NCBI GenBank assembly: GCA_964017155.1
Contig: OZ024855.1
Location: forward strand, 4,326,190 to 4,390,189
Source: Oasisia sp. SBJ-2009
Lineage: Eukaryota > Annelida > Polychaeta > Sabellida > Siboglinidae
Length of the DNA stretch: 64,000 nt
Reading direction: 5' to 3'
The notes under the pieces are model-generated. The model had not been told where the DNA came from and searched no databases. It worked only from the letters and a program-made list of their open reading frames with translations. Positions 51,801-63,607 of the stretch are shown here, piece after piece. Positions within the stretch are counted from its first letter, which is position 1, and every line of letters starts with the position of its first letter. Both the position numbers and the translations under genes were made by a program.

Positions 51801-52434
51801 ATCTGTGACCCTGGGGCAGAGACATTGCATACACAAACAGGTTGGTCAACTTGGTTGGTAACAGGTAGTCTACCCCACCCTGGGAGTAGCTACACCAGGT
51901 ACACCCTAGTATCTAACACTGGATCAGCCATAATAGACAGTCAGTAGTGAGGCATAGTTGGACAACCATTAATGGCAGTGTTAAGAAGACGACCCACTGG
52001 CTATCAGTATCACACCCATGTGTGGAGAATGTATGTTGACAATGCCTGGGTGTGTCAGTCCAGACACCTATACTTGCTCCAGCAGCCAGGCAGGAGCAGC
52101 ACCAGATAGCAGGCTCTTTCAAAGGCAGGCACACACACTGACTGACTGGCAATATGGCTGAATACCTGCATGCATTGGTGAGCACCCTGTCATCAGATAA
52201 GCTCAGTTGTCAAGCACAGATGTTCACCTGTTGTATCTGACCTCAAGTCAAATATACACCACGCAGACAAGTACCCGTCATAATGTCTTGTCCAAACTAG
52301 GACCATCCACTTTTTATGATCAGATCGTCCTCATCTGTACAGTTCTAATTTGTCTGTTTGTCCGAACTAAGCACAGACACAATATAACAGTGTAGACGGT
52401 AATCCAATTTTATAAACATACCTTCATCTTCCAT
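33153..52434 (-). CDS. Winged-helix plus nucleoside phosphorylase-like protein, 571 aa, ten coding exons (whole CDS span)
   Basis: Joining exons 52434-52422, 48463-48320, 46591-46506, 44989-44878, 43120-42995, 38269-38161, 37144-37026, 35772-35629, 34731-34606 and 33889-33153 gives 1716 nt with no internal stop, and every junction is in phase. Residues 1-160 have no domain I recognise. Residues 170-231, with a helix-rich stretch and the turn ...NLIREMEPGKWVRN, look like a winged helix. Residues 250-565 are a PNP/MTAN-superfamily domain: RPTVAIIT and YEKLAVDAM (E264), LVGVGGGVP (337-345), LGDVIVS (356-362) and FIRGVVDY (D536). In the family the first Glu and the late Asp take part in catalysis or base binding. 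The usual M-E-M/S-E-x-A nucleoside-binding box is replaced by YDTEFDQ around E512. No signal peptide or membrane segment, so probably cytosolic or nuclear. Substrate and role are unknown. Confidence 0.88.
33940..34345. repeat. Intron 10: degenerate ~45-bp AT-rich repeat
   Basis: About nine diverged copies built on AAAGTTATAATGAATGAATT, TTTATTTGGTAACAT. Much older or more diverged than the other intronic arrays. Confidence 0.7.
34606..34731 (-). CDS. Exon 10, residues 285-326
   Basis: 126 nt; acceptor TTTGTTGTTCCAG, donor CTGCTAG|GTGAGG. Encodes NVYTIGYIGKHKVVSTKLP and GTQMREQIAAGSTTTRLLG, the usual strand-loop-helix that precedes the glycine-rich L-V-G-x-G-G-G motif. Confidence 0.92.
34952..35605. 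repeat. Intron 9: 20-bp minisatellite
   Basis: About 32 copies of ACACCCTGCTATACAAATGG, ending about 24 bases from the exon 9 donor. Variants TATAC/TACAC and CTGC/CTAC are interspersed. Confidence 0.96.
35629..35772 (-). CDS. Exon 9, residues 237-284 (N-terminus of phosphorylase domain)
   Basis: 144 nt; acceptor TGTGTTCTACAG, donor ACTGAGG|GTGAGG. Encodes RPTVAIITSKYYEKLAVDAM. The E-x-x-A-V-x-A pattern matches the first strand and helix of PNP/MTAN-like domains. Its acceptor and first 8 bases are repeated in the array just upstream. Confidence 0.92.
35773..36320. repeat. Intron 8: 31-bp minisatellite derived from the exon 9 acceptor
   Basis: About 17 copies start at the exon 9 boundary and run upstream of it. 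Read on the minus strand each unit has GATCTATGTGTTCCACAG, then AGGTGAAG, then GTAATG. The first two parts are the exon 9 acceptor (TTCTACAG there) and exon 9's first 8 bases; the third resembles a splice donor. Confidence 0.96.
37026..37144 (-). CDS. Exon 8, residues 197-236 (rest of winged helix)
   Basis: 119 nt; acceptor TGTGGTTGTAG, donor AAGACAG|GTGGGT. Encodes LTAAEQTMVQEQLQVLKGRN and the wing-like LIREMEPGKWVRN. The acceptor abuts a minisatellite. Confidence 0.9.
37145..37790. repeat. Intron 7: minisatellite based on a 12-bp motif
   Basis: Copies of GTCAAGACACTG, GTCAACTCACTG and GACAACACATGG combine into 36- to 60-bp composite units. The array begins within about 15 bases of the exon 8 acceptor. 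Since 12 is a multiple of three, both strands are open for more than 200 codons; these frames are not genes. Confidence 0.95.
38161..38269 (-). CDS. Exon 7, residues 161-197 (start of winged helix)
   Basis: 109 nt; acceptor GTTGGTGACAG, donor CACCGA|GTAAGG. Encodes RPKNVIVQERLLLTLESAYP and NVMPVDYLT. Confidence 0.88.
38594..39130. repeat. Intron 6: 26-bp minisatellite
   Basis: About 20 copies of a 26-bp unit containing CAGTGACATGTTGACAGTGT then ACTTGT. It shares the words TTGAC and CAGTGT with the intron 7 array. Confidence 0.95.
39863..39990. repeat. Intron 6: 20-bp minisatellite
   Basis: About six copies of ATGTTGGGCAGATACATAAC with small changes. Confidence 0.9.
40320..41085. repeat. Intron 6: 60-bp minisatellite
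   Basis: About 12 copies of a 60-bp unit with GGTGTTTGTTGATATTACAA and GTGAGTGTCACGTGTGTTCT. The 60-bp length keeps both strands open for about 300 codons, which explains the long frames here. A second short array of the same family lies at 44660-44850. Confidence 0.96.
42995..43120 (-). CDS. Exon 6, residues 119-160
   Basis: 126 nt; acceptor CTTGTTTCAG, donor AGTCCTG|GTATGT. Encodes DYVGFIKKVMKQMQQPKYS and a Pro-rich linker ending PPMSP. Its acceptor and first 28 or so bases are the template of the 62-bp array immediately upstream; only this copy continues open past K-K-V-M. Confidence 0.88.
43121..43833. repeat. Intron 5: 62-bp minisatellite carrying 11 extra copies of the exon 6 acceptor
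   Basis: The exon 6 acceptor CTG (minus-strand CAG) at 43121 recurs at 43183, 43245, 43307, 43369, 43431, 43493, 43555, 43617, 43679, 43741 and 43803, exactly every 62 bases. Each unit contains CTTGTTTCAG, about 28 bases of exon 6, and then AACTAGATGTTGAGATATC. In the exon 6 reading phase every extra copy meets TAG after ...KKVMN. Confidence 0.97.
44660..44850. repeat. Intron 5: three copies of the 60-bp repeat of intron 6
   Basis: Same unit as at 40320-41085, with CGTGCGTTCT instead of CGTGTGTTCT in two copies. It ends about 27 bases from the exon 5 donor. Confidence 0.93.
44878..44989 (-). CDS. Exon 5, residues 82-118
   Basis: 112 nt; acceptor CTGTGGTTTCAG, donor CCACGAG|GTAAGT. Encodes ESRILKFWFVPNTDYL and AYEFFKELVKPDNFPR. 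Confidence 0.88.
46506..46591 (-). CDS. Exon 4, residues 53-81
   Basis: 86 nt; acceptor GTTGACTGCAG, donor ATTCCT|GTAAGT. Encodes GRPDIQLEFKCFLVDNKTGH. Begins after one base of a split Gly codon and ends in phase 0. Confidence 0.85.
48320..48463 (-). CDS. Exon 3, residues 5-52
   Basis: 144 nt; acceptor CATGTTACAG, donor ACAGCAG|GTTTGT. Encodes IVMTPTKSGKVTSIKFEKV and a hydrophilic stretch to NKQTA. The donor is weaker than the others. Confidence 0.85.
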
Positions 52435-52497
52435 TTTGAGTTACTGTTTGTGTGCTAAGTCAAATCCTCCCAGTTACTACGGCTTCAAGTTCTCAAT
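52422..52497 (-). CDS. Exon 2: 5' UTR and start codon
   Basis: The acceptor TTTTTTTCTTCTGTTTACAG ends at 52498; the donor is GATGAAG|GTATGTT. The ATG at 52434-52432 lies in CAAAATGG (A at -3, G at +4) and is preceded in frame by TAA three codons upstream, which supports it as the start. It codes only M-E-D-E plus one base. Confidence 0.75.
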
Positions 52498-55031
52498 CTG
52501 TAAACAGAAGAAAAAAACAATTAGTGAATGTAAACAATATTTGTAATATGACATCAAATACACAAGAGAACATATAACTCAAACAAGGATATATTTTGAG
52601 TAGTTTGAACATAACATAATAGGAATAATCACGTCTTACTCTGATTCTGTATCTTTGATAAGTCAGTTAAGATTACATACAGCAGGTAGCACAAGGTAAC
52701 CTTATTAAAACACCATTTAGGGATGCTTTACTTAAAAAAATCTGTTAACGATGCATAATGGTAGCCTAGTGTTCCCCTCCCCAAGTCTATTAACAACAGC
52801 CACTAAACAACCAAGATAATCACACCTGACACTGATTGAATCTAGCTACCTGTGGGCTGTACCCCTGTGGGAGTATATCATCATTACTGCCAGACAATGT
52901 AAGTTCACCACCTGGATATATACAACACTTGTCCACAGGTACATAGTGCTGCACAGTACACAGTACACAGTACACAGTACACAGCACCAACAGTGAATGG
53001 GTGCACTATCAACAGACTCAGGGGGTAGTCTTTGGCCAGAGGGTCAGATACTCATCTGGTCATCTTCAGTACCAGCAAATGACTGACCAAGATGCATAAT
53101 TACAACTGATAAGACTAGTGGAATTTACAGGGGGGCCAGCTGGCCCCTAGATTAACTAATCCTGCCCATTAATTGATAGCCTGGGTACCTACACTAATGC
53201 CTGTCACTGGCAAAACTGGTAGTAAAACCAATCAAACTGGTCAGTATGAATTAACCAAAATGGTTAAAATGACACAGATTTGTCATTGAGAAACACTAAA
53301 ACTGACTAATAATGGCTGTGCATTAACCTGAATGGATGCCATGCATGCTGTTCATGCACTAAACAGCACATCATTGATTCATTTAAGAACTAAGATCAAC
53401 AATAAATATTTCTGGCTACACACCTGAGGGGTACAGTGTCCTGACTGAGAGGGAGACCTCAACAACTGGTGACAGACTGGATCACCCTCAGAGGACTGAG
53501 AGTTACAAATAACTACAAGTAACACTTCAGGTGTAGCAAGATACGTCCAGGTTCCATACTCTCAGCCGTCATCAACACACAGGACAATCAGACTGAACGG
53601 TTCACGGAATGAAACCTTTCATTCTTGATTAGATTACGCCTCACCTAATCAAACATTTGTGTATCCCTGTAGATATACCTGGCTTTGTGCTTCCATTAAA
53701 CAAGGTGCCAGATCAATATGAGCAGACAGCGATATTGCCGCCAATCAATTGTGAGGCGACAGCCAGAAGCGCCACACTAGACACCAGACTGCTGGTGTCC
53801 AACCAACAATAGTCTGCCCCAGACCATCTCGCAGACAATATCATGGCTCCACTGGTGTAGCCCTGTCAATAATTCATGCCACATTCACTGTCAGAGGTCA
53901 ACTGGCCATGATGTAGGAGTCTAAAAGCCTACCATTATCACATTACGTCGATAATTGTATTAAAATACTAATCAGGTAGTATGTATCACTTGTGTTGTAA
54001 ACCGACACACTAGACCGACCAACATGTGTAGAGCAGCAATGCCATCTGCCATGGAAGTATGTCCACTGACCTGATTAAACTTGCAATTAAACTTACTTGA
54101 CCATTGAATGACAAACTAACAGCAGGTTTATGAATTACATAGTGTTCTGTAATTATTGATCTAAGGTATAATTTAGTAATTTTCAGATAAAAAAATTATA
54201 CCATAAAAATAAGTGTAAACAATCTGAGTGAATGTACTGCTGTACCAGTGACAGGAGAGGGGAGTAATTACAACGCCAACAGTACTAAAGTTACTATGAA
54301 TGTGTGTTGGACTGTGACAAACAGGTCATTCAAGTGTGTCCTCTCTCCTGCTGCTGCTGGCTGGCTGGCTGGCTGGGTGGACCACCACTCTGTGAGTTCA
54401 CTCCTCTACTCTAGCAAGCTACACCCTAGTGGCATCACATTTCCTGGGGATACTTCCTTCTATGCCTCACCCTATTAAAACATGAATTTCCAACTTCCCT
54501 CTCACATCCCAAGTTGTGTCCCATGTCACAGGCCATGTGTCCCAGTTTCTGAAATACCAGCATCCTGTTGGTGACTGTCCACTGGGCCCCAGTCAGCCTG
54601 TGGGACCTTGTAATAGTTGCATAGCTGCTGTATCAATTACACAACACTGCTGGCAATTACACATTCATGAGAGATAATCAATATGACTGCACTAACATCA
54701 ACTTAGCCAAGTTTCAGGACAGAACTATGTCAATGAATGAGTTCCACGGCTCTGTCACGCCCACCCGGGCATTCCGCTAGTCCACTAGTTGTAGACACTT
54801 GTCATGATTTATATACTGTATTCAGTAGATATTTCTAGAACTCTATTCATAACTTTAGGACCCAAAATCGAACACATTTAATACAAACTACAGCCAGTGT
54901 GTTCATGTGTGTGTGAACCTAATGTATGGAATAAGTTTATGCCAGCGCCAACATACTACCCGGGTGTCATGGCAACATACTACCCGGGTGTCATGGCAAT
55001 GGTTATCAAGAGTTTACCCATCTTACACACT

Positions 55032-55052
55032 GGGGGGGGGGGGGGGGGGGGG
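55032..55052 (+). repeat. Poly-G tract
   Basis: 21 consecutive G, followed by TGGGGTC. A likely site of polymerase slippage or assembly error. Confidence 0.95.
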
Positions 55053-55889
55053 TGGGGTCAGATCACACCAGGCAATTTATGTGAACAAAAACAACACTTT
55101 TGGTTGACATCTGTTACTGTTTCAGGGAATTGAATGACATAAACTATGACTGGGCTGAGGGCAGCCACTGCAGAAGTATGACATGATCTGTGTGCCTGCC
55201 TACAATAAAACCACAATTCCCGCCCTCCAACATGAGTCAAGTAGTACTACAGGATACACTGAATCCTGTCTGGTGTCTAGATACTCTATTAAACTCAGTC
55301 AGAGTTTGATCAATGGTCGGACCAGGCCTATATGTAGAACAGAAACTCTGTGCACAGCAAACATTCAACGAGGTGATGATAATGTGAAGGCTACTGCCAG
55401 ACTGGTCAGTCACTGGTCAAGCCGTGGAGCTGCTGCTACCTGGTACAGTACCTAGACAGAGCATGCTGGTCAAGCTAGTGGAACTAGAGTTCAGCCGAGG
55501 ATGCTCAAAATCAATACAGGTCGGCTTGGACTCTGCATTCCTGCCAGTCACACCATGACATACCAGACCATTAGTTGCTGCTCTCATCAACCTCCTGCTC
55601 AGTGAACACAACCAGGAGAAATATGGCTCTGACTGACATCTCACTGACACACTTCTCGTAGTATTTATACAACTTTGAAAGAAATAACAGCCTGAGCACT
55701 TGCAACATGGCGTTATATGGGTGAAGGTTATTTTGTTCTGTAGTAAAATGCAGGCCTTAATAAGTGTTAATATACAGGTGCTATGACTGTACAATACAAC
55801 TGTATTCAACGCTGTAAGGGCAATTACATTGTTGTTTGGATGGGCATATCAACAATTCATCACAGACTGAAGAACAAACATGCAACAAT

Positions 55890-56110
55890 CAGCCTTCGTG
55901 AACCAGACCTAGATAGAATGGTGGATCACATCCAATTTGCACGAATTCGTGAACCAGGCCTAGTGGACTCACATCTAAAGGACAACAACCTGTCTCATTG
56001 AACCAGGCCTATGTAAAATAGTGAACCCACATACGACAACAAGCTGTGCAGTGTGTGTACCTGTGTTCATAAACCAGGCCTAGACAGAATGGTTGACACA
56101 CATACAACAG
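55890..56110. repeat. Degenerate ~60-bp repeat around GAACCAGGCCTA
   Basis: Four to five irregularly spaced copies of TGAACCAGGCCTA followed by A-rich AGAATGGTG and CACAT words. Confidence 0.6.
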
Positions 56111-58329
56111 CCTATTTTTATGAAGCAGATCTCAGCACAATAGGCCTACACATGGGCATTAGTTTTATATTAAACAGACCTAACCACAGCCAACACACAG
56201 TCACACTCACACAAACACATGGCAGGAGGCTACACTGAATGAAGCATAAAAACCAAATTTCTTCTCAGAATATCATGTATGTAAATCAACATTCATAGTA
56301 GGCTTTCTTAGAAAACAATTACAGACCGGTGCATTTAGTTTTATTCACACTCAAATCGACGGGACTCCCCAAGCAGACACATATCTTGTGTCTTAAGGCA
56401 AGTCTGCTATGACTAGACCCTGACACAGGGGTATTACTTTCATGCCCTATCAAAGGTTCATCATCAAACAACTCCTATCCTGTGTGTTTTTAAAACTTCA
56501 AAGTAGATCTTCTCGCCTTGTGAAATCAAACAAACAAATGGTGCCCTGTTTTTACAAGTAACAGAAAGGTAAGTACAGGGTGGGCCTCATGCTGGTATTC
56601 CAGTTCTCCAGGAATAGAAAATGTAATTGTTCAGAATGAGAAACCGTGACAATGCAAAAAAGATTGTGAGTTGTCTTCAGTGAGTTCTGTTGTCTAACTG
56701 TAGCCATGTTTAATGTGTATTGAAGAGGACAGTTGCCTGGCAACGCACAGTTGGCAGCACCAGTCACAACATGTCACTCAGGGTCTCCTTTAAAATAACT
56801 ACAACCACAGTTCAAAGGTCAACCCAAGCAGGGAGACACATCAGACATGTGCATGGCTCAGAGAGTTGGCATATGTCTAAAGTAGAATGCTTAGTTGTAC
56901 TCGGGTAGTATAGAAACTAAGTATACTGTAAAAGTGTGACTATGATCACACTTTATTATGGCAATTTAATAGTCGAAGTTTAAACGCAGTGGTAGACATT
57001 TTTTTTCTTTTTCTTTTAAATAAAGTTACCATTCAAATAGGACATTTTATATATATTTAAACTAAGTGTAACTAAGCAAATTGTTTAGCCTAATTCAGAT
57101 TTATAACATAACTGTACGGATCAAGAAGTGGACGGACATGTTTTTTCCTTTCAAATGCCCCTCACTGGTCTGTCAACTTTGCGTTGCTGGTCCCTTAGCC
57201 AATGTTCTGCTGAATAGTCCTTCAGCCATTCCACTGCAGACAATGTCCCTTAGCAGTAAAACTACTGATATGGTCCCTGAGCCATAGTGCATAATGAGGT
57301 TCCTGTAGTAACAAACCCTGAAACAAATCCAGAGTCCAAAGGTCCTTGTGTGACTGGTGGGAAGCCTTTTTAGTAGTCCCTGCATTCCACACCCACGAGG
57401 TTGGGAGGTGGGCGTGGTGCCGGGGAGTCTCCCAAATCCCTTTCTTCCCATTGGGTGTTAAACAGGCCAGGTCCCAACATGAGCAGATTAATGTTTCCCT
57501 TGTGATCGTTTCAATGAAATCCTCCTATAATTGCTTATTCATGCAGGAAGACACGATGTATTGATATTTGCTGCTTGTGGTGATTGCCAGGGACTAAGAG
57601 CTACTTTTGATGGTCATCACAAATTCAGCCAGACTGTGACATTCACAATGCCACCATGTTTTGTAACTGTTCACGTAGAAGTAGCCGACGTTTTGCTTTT
57701 CAATTCATGATTACTTTCCTGTATAATCATGCACACGGCTATACGTATTAAATGGATTCAGTGGAATTAATTTATCTAGTAGTTTTATTTTTATTTGGGA
57801 AGCCTTTCTATGTTTGGTTATGTCTGTCTTCATTGACAGAAACACAGAAGTGACAGTGACACAAAGAACCAGGAGACACTGACCACAATGACCAGCAAAA
57901 GTCTGGACTGTGTCATATCATGTCACGATAATATTTCCATATTCAAGTGAAAAACACATCTTTATTTATTTCATGAATGAATACTGCTGAAATGTTTTCT
58001 GCAAGATTAGAAATACCATTACTAGCTTAATGATCACATGACTTCAGAAAACAAATATTCCTCTAAAAAAATTATAATAATGCTGTAATTACCCACATGG
58101 AAACCATAAATCCACCCATCTACAGCCAGCTAATGACTTGGACAATTCTGTTCAGTGACTGAGAGAAATTGGTCAGATCTCCACTGGCTGCTACGGGAGA
58201 CAAATGGGTCTGATTTCCCACATTGGACTGAGATTCATGTTTGCTCCATGTGCATGAATACACATCGTAATTGTGAGAAGAAAAACTGGTTTTAAACAGG
58301 GCAGGGGAAAATTGGGTATTTACTGGGGA

Positions 58330-58640
58330 GTAAGGCAGTCATTTACAGTTGACATCTAGATGTATGTGAATCCGTCGGAGAAGGCGATACACGTGTATAT
58401 ATAAACTAGTGTGTCATCTGCATATAAGTGAGATTTATGTTAAATGATTAGTAATAACTCGACTAAATGATGTAGTGTATAAGCTAATAAGAACAGGACC
58501 AAGGACAGATCCCTGTGGAACTTCAAATGGAATATATTTTGGGAACAAGCGTGAACTAAATATATTCCATATTATAGACTATAACCTTTCTTGCAAACTT
58601 CTATAAACGGGTAGTTAGATGTGTACATTGAGAGCCATTT
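58330..58640 (-). mobile_element. LINE reverse transcriptase fragment (CR1/L2-like)
   Basis: On the minus strand 58521-58495 encodes VPQGSVLGP and, after one frame change, about 58431-58408 encodes HLYADDTL. Motifs and spacing match the palm of non-LTR reverse transcriptases. Short, frameshifted and inactive; it lies in the same orientation as the host gene. Confidence 0.75.
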
Positions 58641-61600
58641 TAAAAGCATCTAGGATATCATTTTCTGTTGATGTCATGCATGACAAAAGCAAGTAAATTT
58701 GTATAAGAATACAGTATGACTGCCTCTAATGGCCTTCCGACGAAACCCAACGCATGTGTATACACAGGCTGTATGAACTCAGCCTTGCTTACACACGCCT
58801 ACCCGCCGTAGTACCCGCTACAACATTGTCGCTTCAGTTATCATTCTACGCATCTACAGGTAACTCCATCCAGTGTACAAACCACAACAACCTATCATAT
58901 GCCCGTAACAATCCCATAGCCCAATATAATGGCTGCCTTGCTTTCATTGGGAGCAGCCACCCCCCACAGCTGTTGTTGACTGTTACATGGGTCCACAGAC
59001 AGATCAAGTGTTGGCCTCCCTGTATGTCTTCCCTTCCCACTGTTGACAGGTGCAGACAGGGATAGGGCCATCCTCTGTCACTGACCTGGCTGGCAACCAC
59101 GGACCCAACAGTCCTTCCATAATCAGCTCACTCAGCTGGACGGACACATCAGTAACACCCGCATGGGCCGTGTCCTGCTACAAGAACACACTGAGAAGAT
59201 GCAACCGAGCGGAAGACAATGCAGACTTGTGTCTGCCGTGATTTAGTGCAGTCAGACATTTTCGAATATGAATAAATGCAAATTTCCTTTTGTTGTTTGG
59301 CATAACTGCTGTGTTGAGCACAGGACAACAGGACATCTGTAGGACTGTTACTGCTCAGTGACATCAATGACAAGAGTCTTGTGTGACATCTCAGTCCACC
59401 AACGGACAACAAACAGGCAACTACATCTCAACTTCCCAAGTCCACCATTAATTCAAGCAGGGCAGTGGGTGGGTTCACCATGGATGAACTAGCAATAGAG
59501 GACTACTTAGGGATGTAAACATGATTTATTTGAGGGTTTTGGCCCTTGGGTGATGGCTGCAAAACAAGAATCAAGCGTAGCAGTGAAACCGCATGATTCA
59601 TACAACCTACACTCTACAGCCTGTATCTAGGCCAATCTGTGTCTAGATGCATTGAAGTGCAAATCACAAGGCTTGTTCAGAACTAAATACAAAATGAACT
59701 CCTACATTCGACAACACAATTCATGTTGTCAATTTGTAATGTGCATCATTAGTACATGTAAAAGCATACAACATTAAACATTAATTACCAAGAGCACCGG
59801 TAAATGTTTAAAACAAACCTTCATTGTACAAACAGCAATGTTAAACTAAGATATTTTCTCCCATTATGATTCAATGAACAGATAAAAACAATTGAAACGG
59901 AAACATTCCAATGAGGAATCAATGCTATCTTGCCTGTGTCTGGTTACAAATGACACATGTGGAGGAACTAGATATGCCAGGGATCACCAACACACATGCA
60001 ATAGTAAGCCTGGTGTTTAGTTGGCATCAATTGGTCTCTGTCAGCAATAAGTAATGACCATGCCATAGCCTATACAACAAAATACAATGTTGTATTACTA
60101 TTAATAGTGTTGTCTGTATAATTACAACTCATCGCTAACAAGACTTACACAACATATCCAGTTCTTTCAGACTGGCCAGCATTGTGCAAAATATTCAACG
60201 GAAGATTGTGAACAACCAATAGAAGAAAGAAGACTGGATGTATTAGCATTGTATGCAATAGTCTTTTTGTGTTACTGTTGCCTAGCTAAGCTAAATGCAA
60301 CCAAGCTGATGGATTACACAGTGACAGTGGGACTAGAAATAACAGAGTTGTATATTTGGGATCATGCAAGTGTTCTAGATATAATAGGTAAATACAAAGT
60401 ACGTAATTTAGTTACTAGCAGATATCAGACATGTCAAAGAAGTGTACAATTTATAAAGTATTTTAGCCGCACTGATCACTATGAAATAACAAAATTGGAC
60501 TAAGATGAGAATGATTAATCAATTCTTAGTAGATCGAGTTTTAAACCATACCTAGTATTACCTTCCCGGTAGCATGATTCACAAAATGAGTTAAGAAACA
60601 ACAGACATGTGCACTTGTGCAGACAAACACCGCCATCCAGAAACTAAAACGTCTGAATCAACAACACAATTGACTAGCCTGGGGAAACTTTCGAAAACCG
60701 AACAAGACAAATTGCTGAATCGAAACACCATCATGACTGACACAGGATTATGGACCATTAACATTGTTGGATAAATGGAGCTTAAAATACTATGTACTAT
60801 GGTAAAACAAACCTAATTGTACTATCAAAAAGTACTAGAACAAGTGGAGTCCTGAATGAGATTGCTCCCCTAACTCAGTAAGGCGACACTGTACCAACAA
60901 TACTTGAGGTCAACAGAGGATAATGGTAGAACACCACAGGTTCACTAATTCAATTATACACTATAATTAAATTAGTCAGCCTTCAGGTTCCTGCCATTCT
61001 CATCCTCGGCTGTTGACCCAGTATTTATTTATACAAGCCATATAGTTGGGACATATCCAGACTTTGCCATGGAAATGCAATCTGACTAACGCAGTGTGAT
61101 TGATGTAGACTATGTGTGAACACTGGAGTATGAAGAAAGTACAGCCACTAACAGGTGTCACCCATACCAGTCTTTGGCAGCTTAGCAGACAGCAACACTA
61201 TAAACGTAACTAAAAAACTGTCACTAACTTACTAGACCCAGCACTAGTTTCATCATCCATACCAACATGTAAAAACAAATTCACTGAAACGGATACTTGT
61301 ACATACATTATTAAATGCATTATTACTATAAAAAATACTATCTGAAAATATGTTATATTGGGAATTAATAATATACTAAACATGTATGTAGTTCAGGGCT
61401 TTATGCAGAATATTTTTTTTAACCAGTCACACATTTTTGGTGAACGCAAGGATTTTAACTCAAAGCATACAAGCCAGTTGATGTGTGTTTTATGACCTGA
61501 AATAAACTACAAACACATGTGTGACACAAGGCATAACTGACAACTTGGATCTATGATTTTTGAAGACCTTTTTTGCTCCATAATGTATTTTTAGCCACCT

Positions 61601-62691
61601 ACCATCTGTCCAGTGATATTTCTACCTGTCTACAACTGGTTTTACCCTTCCAAATGACAGGTGGATAGGTCTCTGCCTAAAGCCATGATCTGTGTAGTTT
61701 GCAGCAAAATTTCCAATCACGCTATAACAATTTTCTGTCAAAGAATATAACAAAAATATTGTCAGACTAGGAAGTGAATCTGCTTAGCATGTCTGACAGT
61801 TTGTCTTTACCAGCAAAGATACACCCATGGCTACAGTATGAGTTGTTGCTGTCAACCCAGTGCATAACAATTCTGAATTATTATATACCAGTTCAGTGAG
61901 TCAACAAGAATGTTTGAGCATTTAAACAACCTTTGTCTAACACATGCAGTTTCCATGTTAGATGGATTCCTGTTGTAGGTAGGTTGTATGTACACTAGTC
62001 ATAGAATGGTCACATATTTATCCCAGCCATTAATCTGGGAAGGGATTTCCACCAGTGTTTAAGGCTATCCTGCTCTGTACAAATTATACTGTCAATAAAT
62101 GTTTGCAAAGAATTAAAAGATGCATGCCAATTAACAATATACTAATTTGTGGTTTAATGTAACTGACCATTAGAGGTATAAAACACATAAAATGCCACAT
62201 AATTACAAAGGCCAAAGCAATGTCAATTCACGACAACATAGAATGGTGGAAGGCGGACTGAATGAAAGACGTACATTATCATAGCAGATTCAGGGAGATG
62301 TTGTCTAAGGTATTAAGCTTACATTTAAGCAAATTTTAAACATGTTTATCAATCTTATTACGGCGGGGAGGGGGCGTTTACTCCACCACATTTTTAGTTA
62401 TAATCAATGGCAATGGATGATAATTAATGACAAATCCAGATTACGCTGAATATTTGGTATGAATAGACAATGCGCGAAACAACGCGTACATCCGCACTAC
62501 TTGGGACGCCTAACATCAATCAACTGCCGGCGTAACGGCGGTTGACATTCGTCTGCGACACTGCCATCTACACCGGCGTCACCGGTTCTCTATTCTGACC
62601 TGGCTGGACCAAGTCAGATTTGAATTGTGTTTTGAACAAATCAACACATCAGTTCAATATTTAAAATGATTACATAAAAGATACGGCTTAC

Positions 62692-62826
62692 CTAGTCCAC
62701 TTCGCTACAGTTTTCCACAGTGTTCAACCCGGACATGAATTACTCGCCTACTGAGTCAGTTTCGAGCGATTTTCCGGGAGTTTAGTGCTCGACTGAGAAC
62801 GTTCAGTAGATTTCCGGGCTGACAAG
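62692..62826 (-). other. Exon 1, non-coding 5' leader (upper end approximate)
   Basis: A donor (GTGGACTAG|GTAAGCC) ends the exon at 62692. The transcription start is not visible and is placed by the promoter motifs just beyond. The following intron 1 is 10.2 kb. Confidence 0.5.
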
Positions 62827-62838
62827 TGCGCATGCGCA
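62771..62838 (-). promoter_or_regulatory. Promoter region with NRF1-type and ETS-like sites
   Basis: TGCGCATGCGCA at 62827-62838 is a perfect NRF1 consensus palindrome. CCCGGAAA occurs twice on the minus strand (62771-62778 and 62811-62818), matching ETS factor sites. No TATA box in a fitting position. This suggests a TATA-less, broadly expressed gene; binding is inferred only from motif match. Confidence 0.5.
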
Positions 62839-63607
62839 TATCACAAGCCTGCTAAAATACCAAGATGACCATTATATTAAAAACAACTATGCGTATGTGG
62901 AGCCATATCTCCGTTGTTGTTATGACCACCACTTCCTATTGATTTTTTTGTTTCGTCCGTATCAAATAAACATTACAAAAGTACAACATTATTAATTTCA
63001 TGACAGATATTATTTAGTTTAGCCGCAAGGTAGAAGCACTATACAATTAATGTTTATTTTCCCGATAGATGGCAGAACCATCTCAGGGTATTCCATAAGA
63101 TAAGATAAGATAAGATAGCTTTATTGCCATGTGTTCACATTGTAGTTACAATAAAACATTGGAATGTGTAATGATATTGGTCGTCGTAATAGTACATTCA
63201 CATGACACTACATTCACATGCACCAAACAATGATGTTAAAATATACTACTACATTAAATAAAATAAATAAATAAGAACAATCACATAAAAAGGTCCGAAT
63301 AAAAAATTGCTCATTATAACATCGATAAATAATTGATACGATCTAGTAGCATAGCTGGTTAGTAGCATAGCTGGTTAATATATTATCCAGCTGTAATTAT
63401 TGATATGTAATGCTATGCATGTTCTATATATGTATTTTTATAACGACGATCCTCTATGTACCATGATATGTGGTTAGAGTGAATTAAACTATATTCTATT
63501 TGACAGGTCTAGATGAAGAGAGAATGGATGGACCATTTTATATAAATTAACCTAATCGGTAGCAAAAAAGGGACTTCTCTTAAAATTCTTAGCTAGAAAG
63601 GGAGTGA

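Larger units (their letters stand above)
44990..52421 (-). other. Introns 2-4 of the minus-strand gene
   Basis: Intron 4 (44990-46505), intron 3 (46592-48319) and intron 2 (48464-52421), interrupted by exons 3 and 4. Mostly unique AT-rich sequence without large arrays; only short repeats such as a doubled AGTGAGGCGTCACTTTAT at about 49996-50033. No nested gene seen. Confidence 0.6.
52498..62691 (-). other. Intron 1 (10.2 kb)
   Basis: Contains a short (GTACACA)n run at about 52955-52985, a 21-base G tract at 55032-55052, a degenerate repeat at 55890-56110 and a LINE remnant at about 58330-58640. No other gene recognised. Confidence 0.6.

Noticed and set aside
58754..59245. Short + strand frames after the LINE fragment
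   Set aside because: No recognisable domain or splice signals; inside intron 1 and flanked by retroelement remains.
62864..62940. A divergent + strand gene starting at ATGACCATT opposite the promoter
   Set aside because: The frame stops after about 20 codons and no donor or conserved motif follows.
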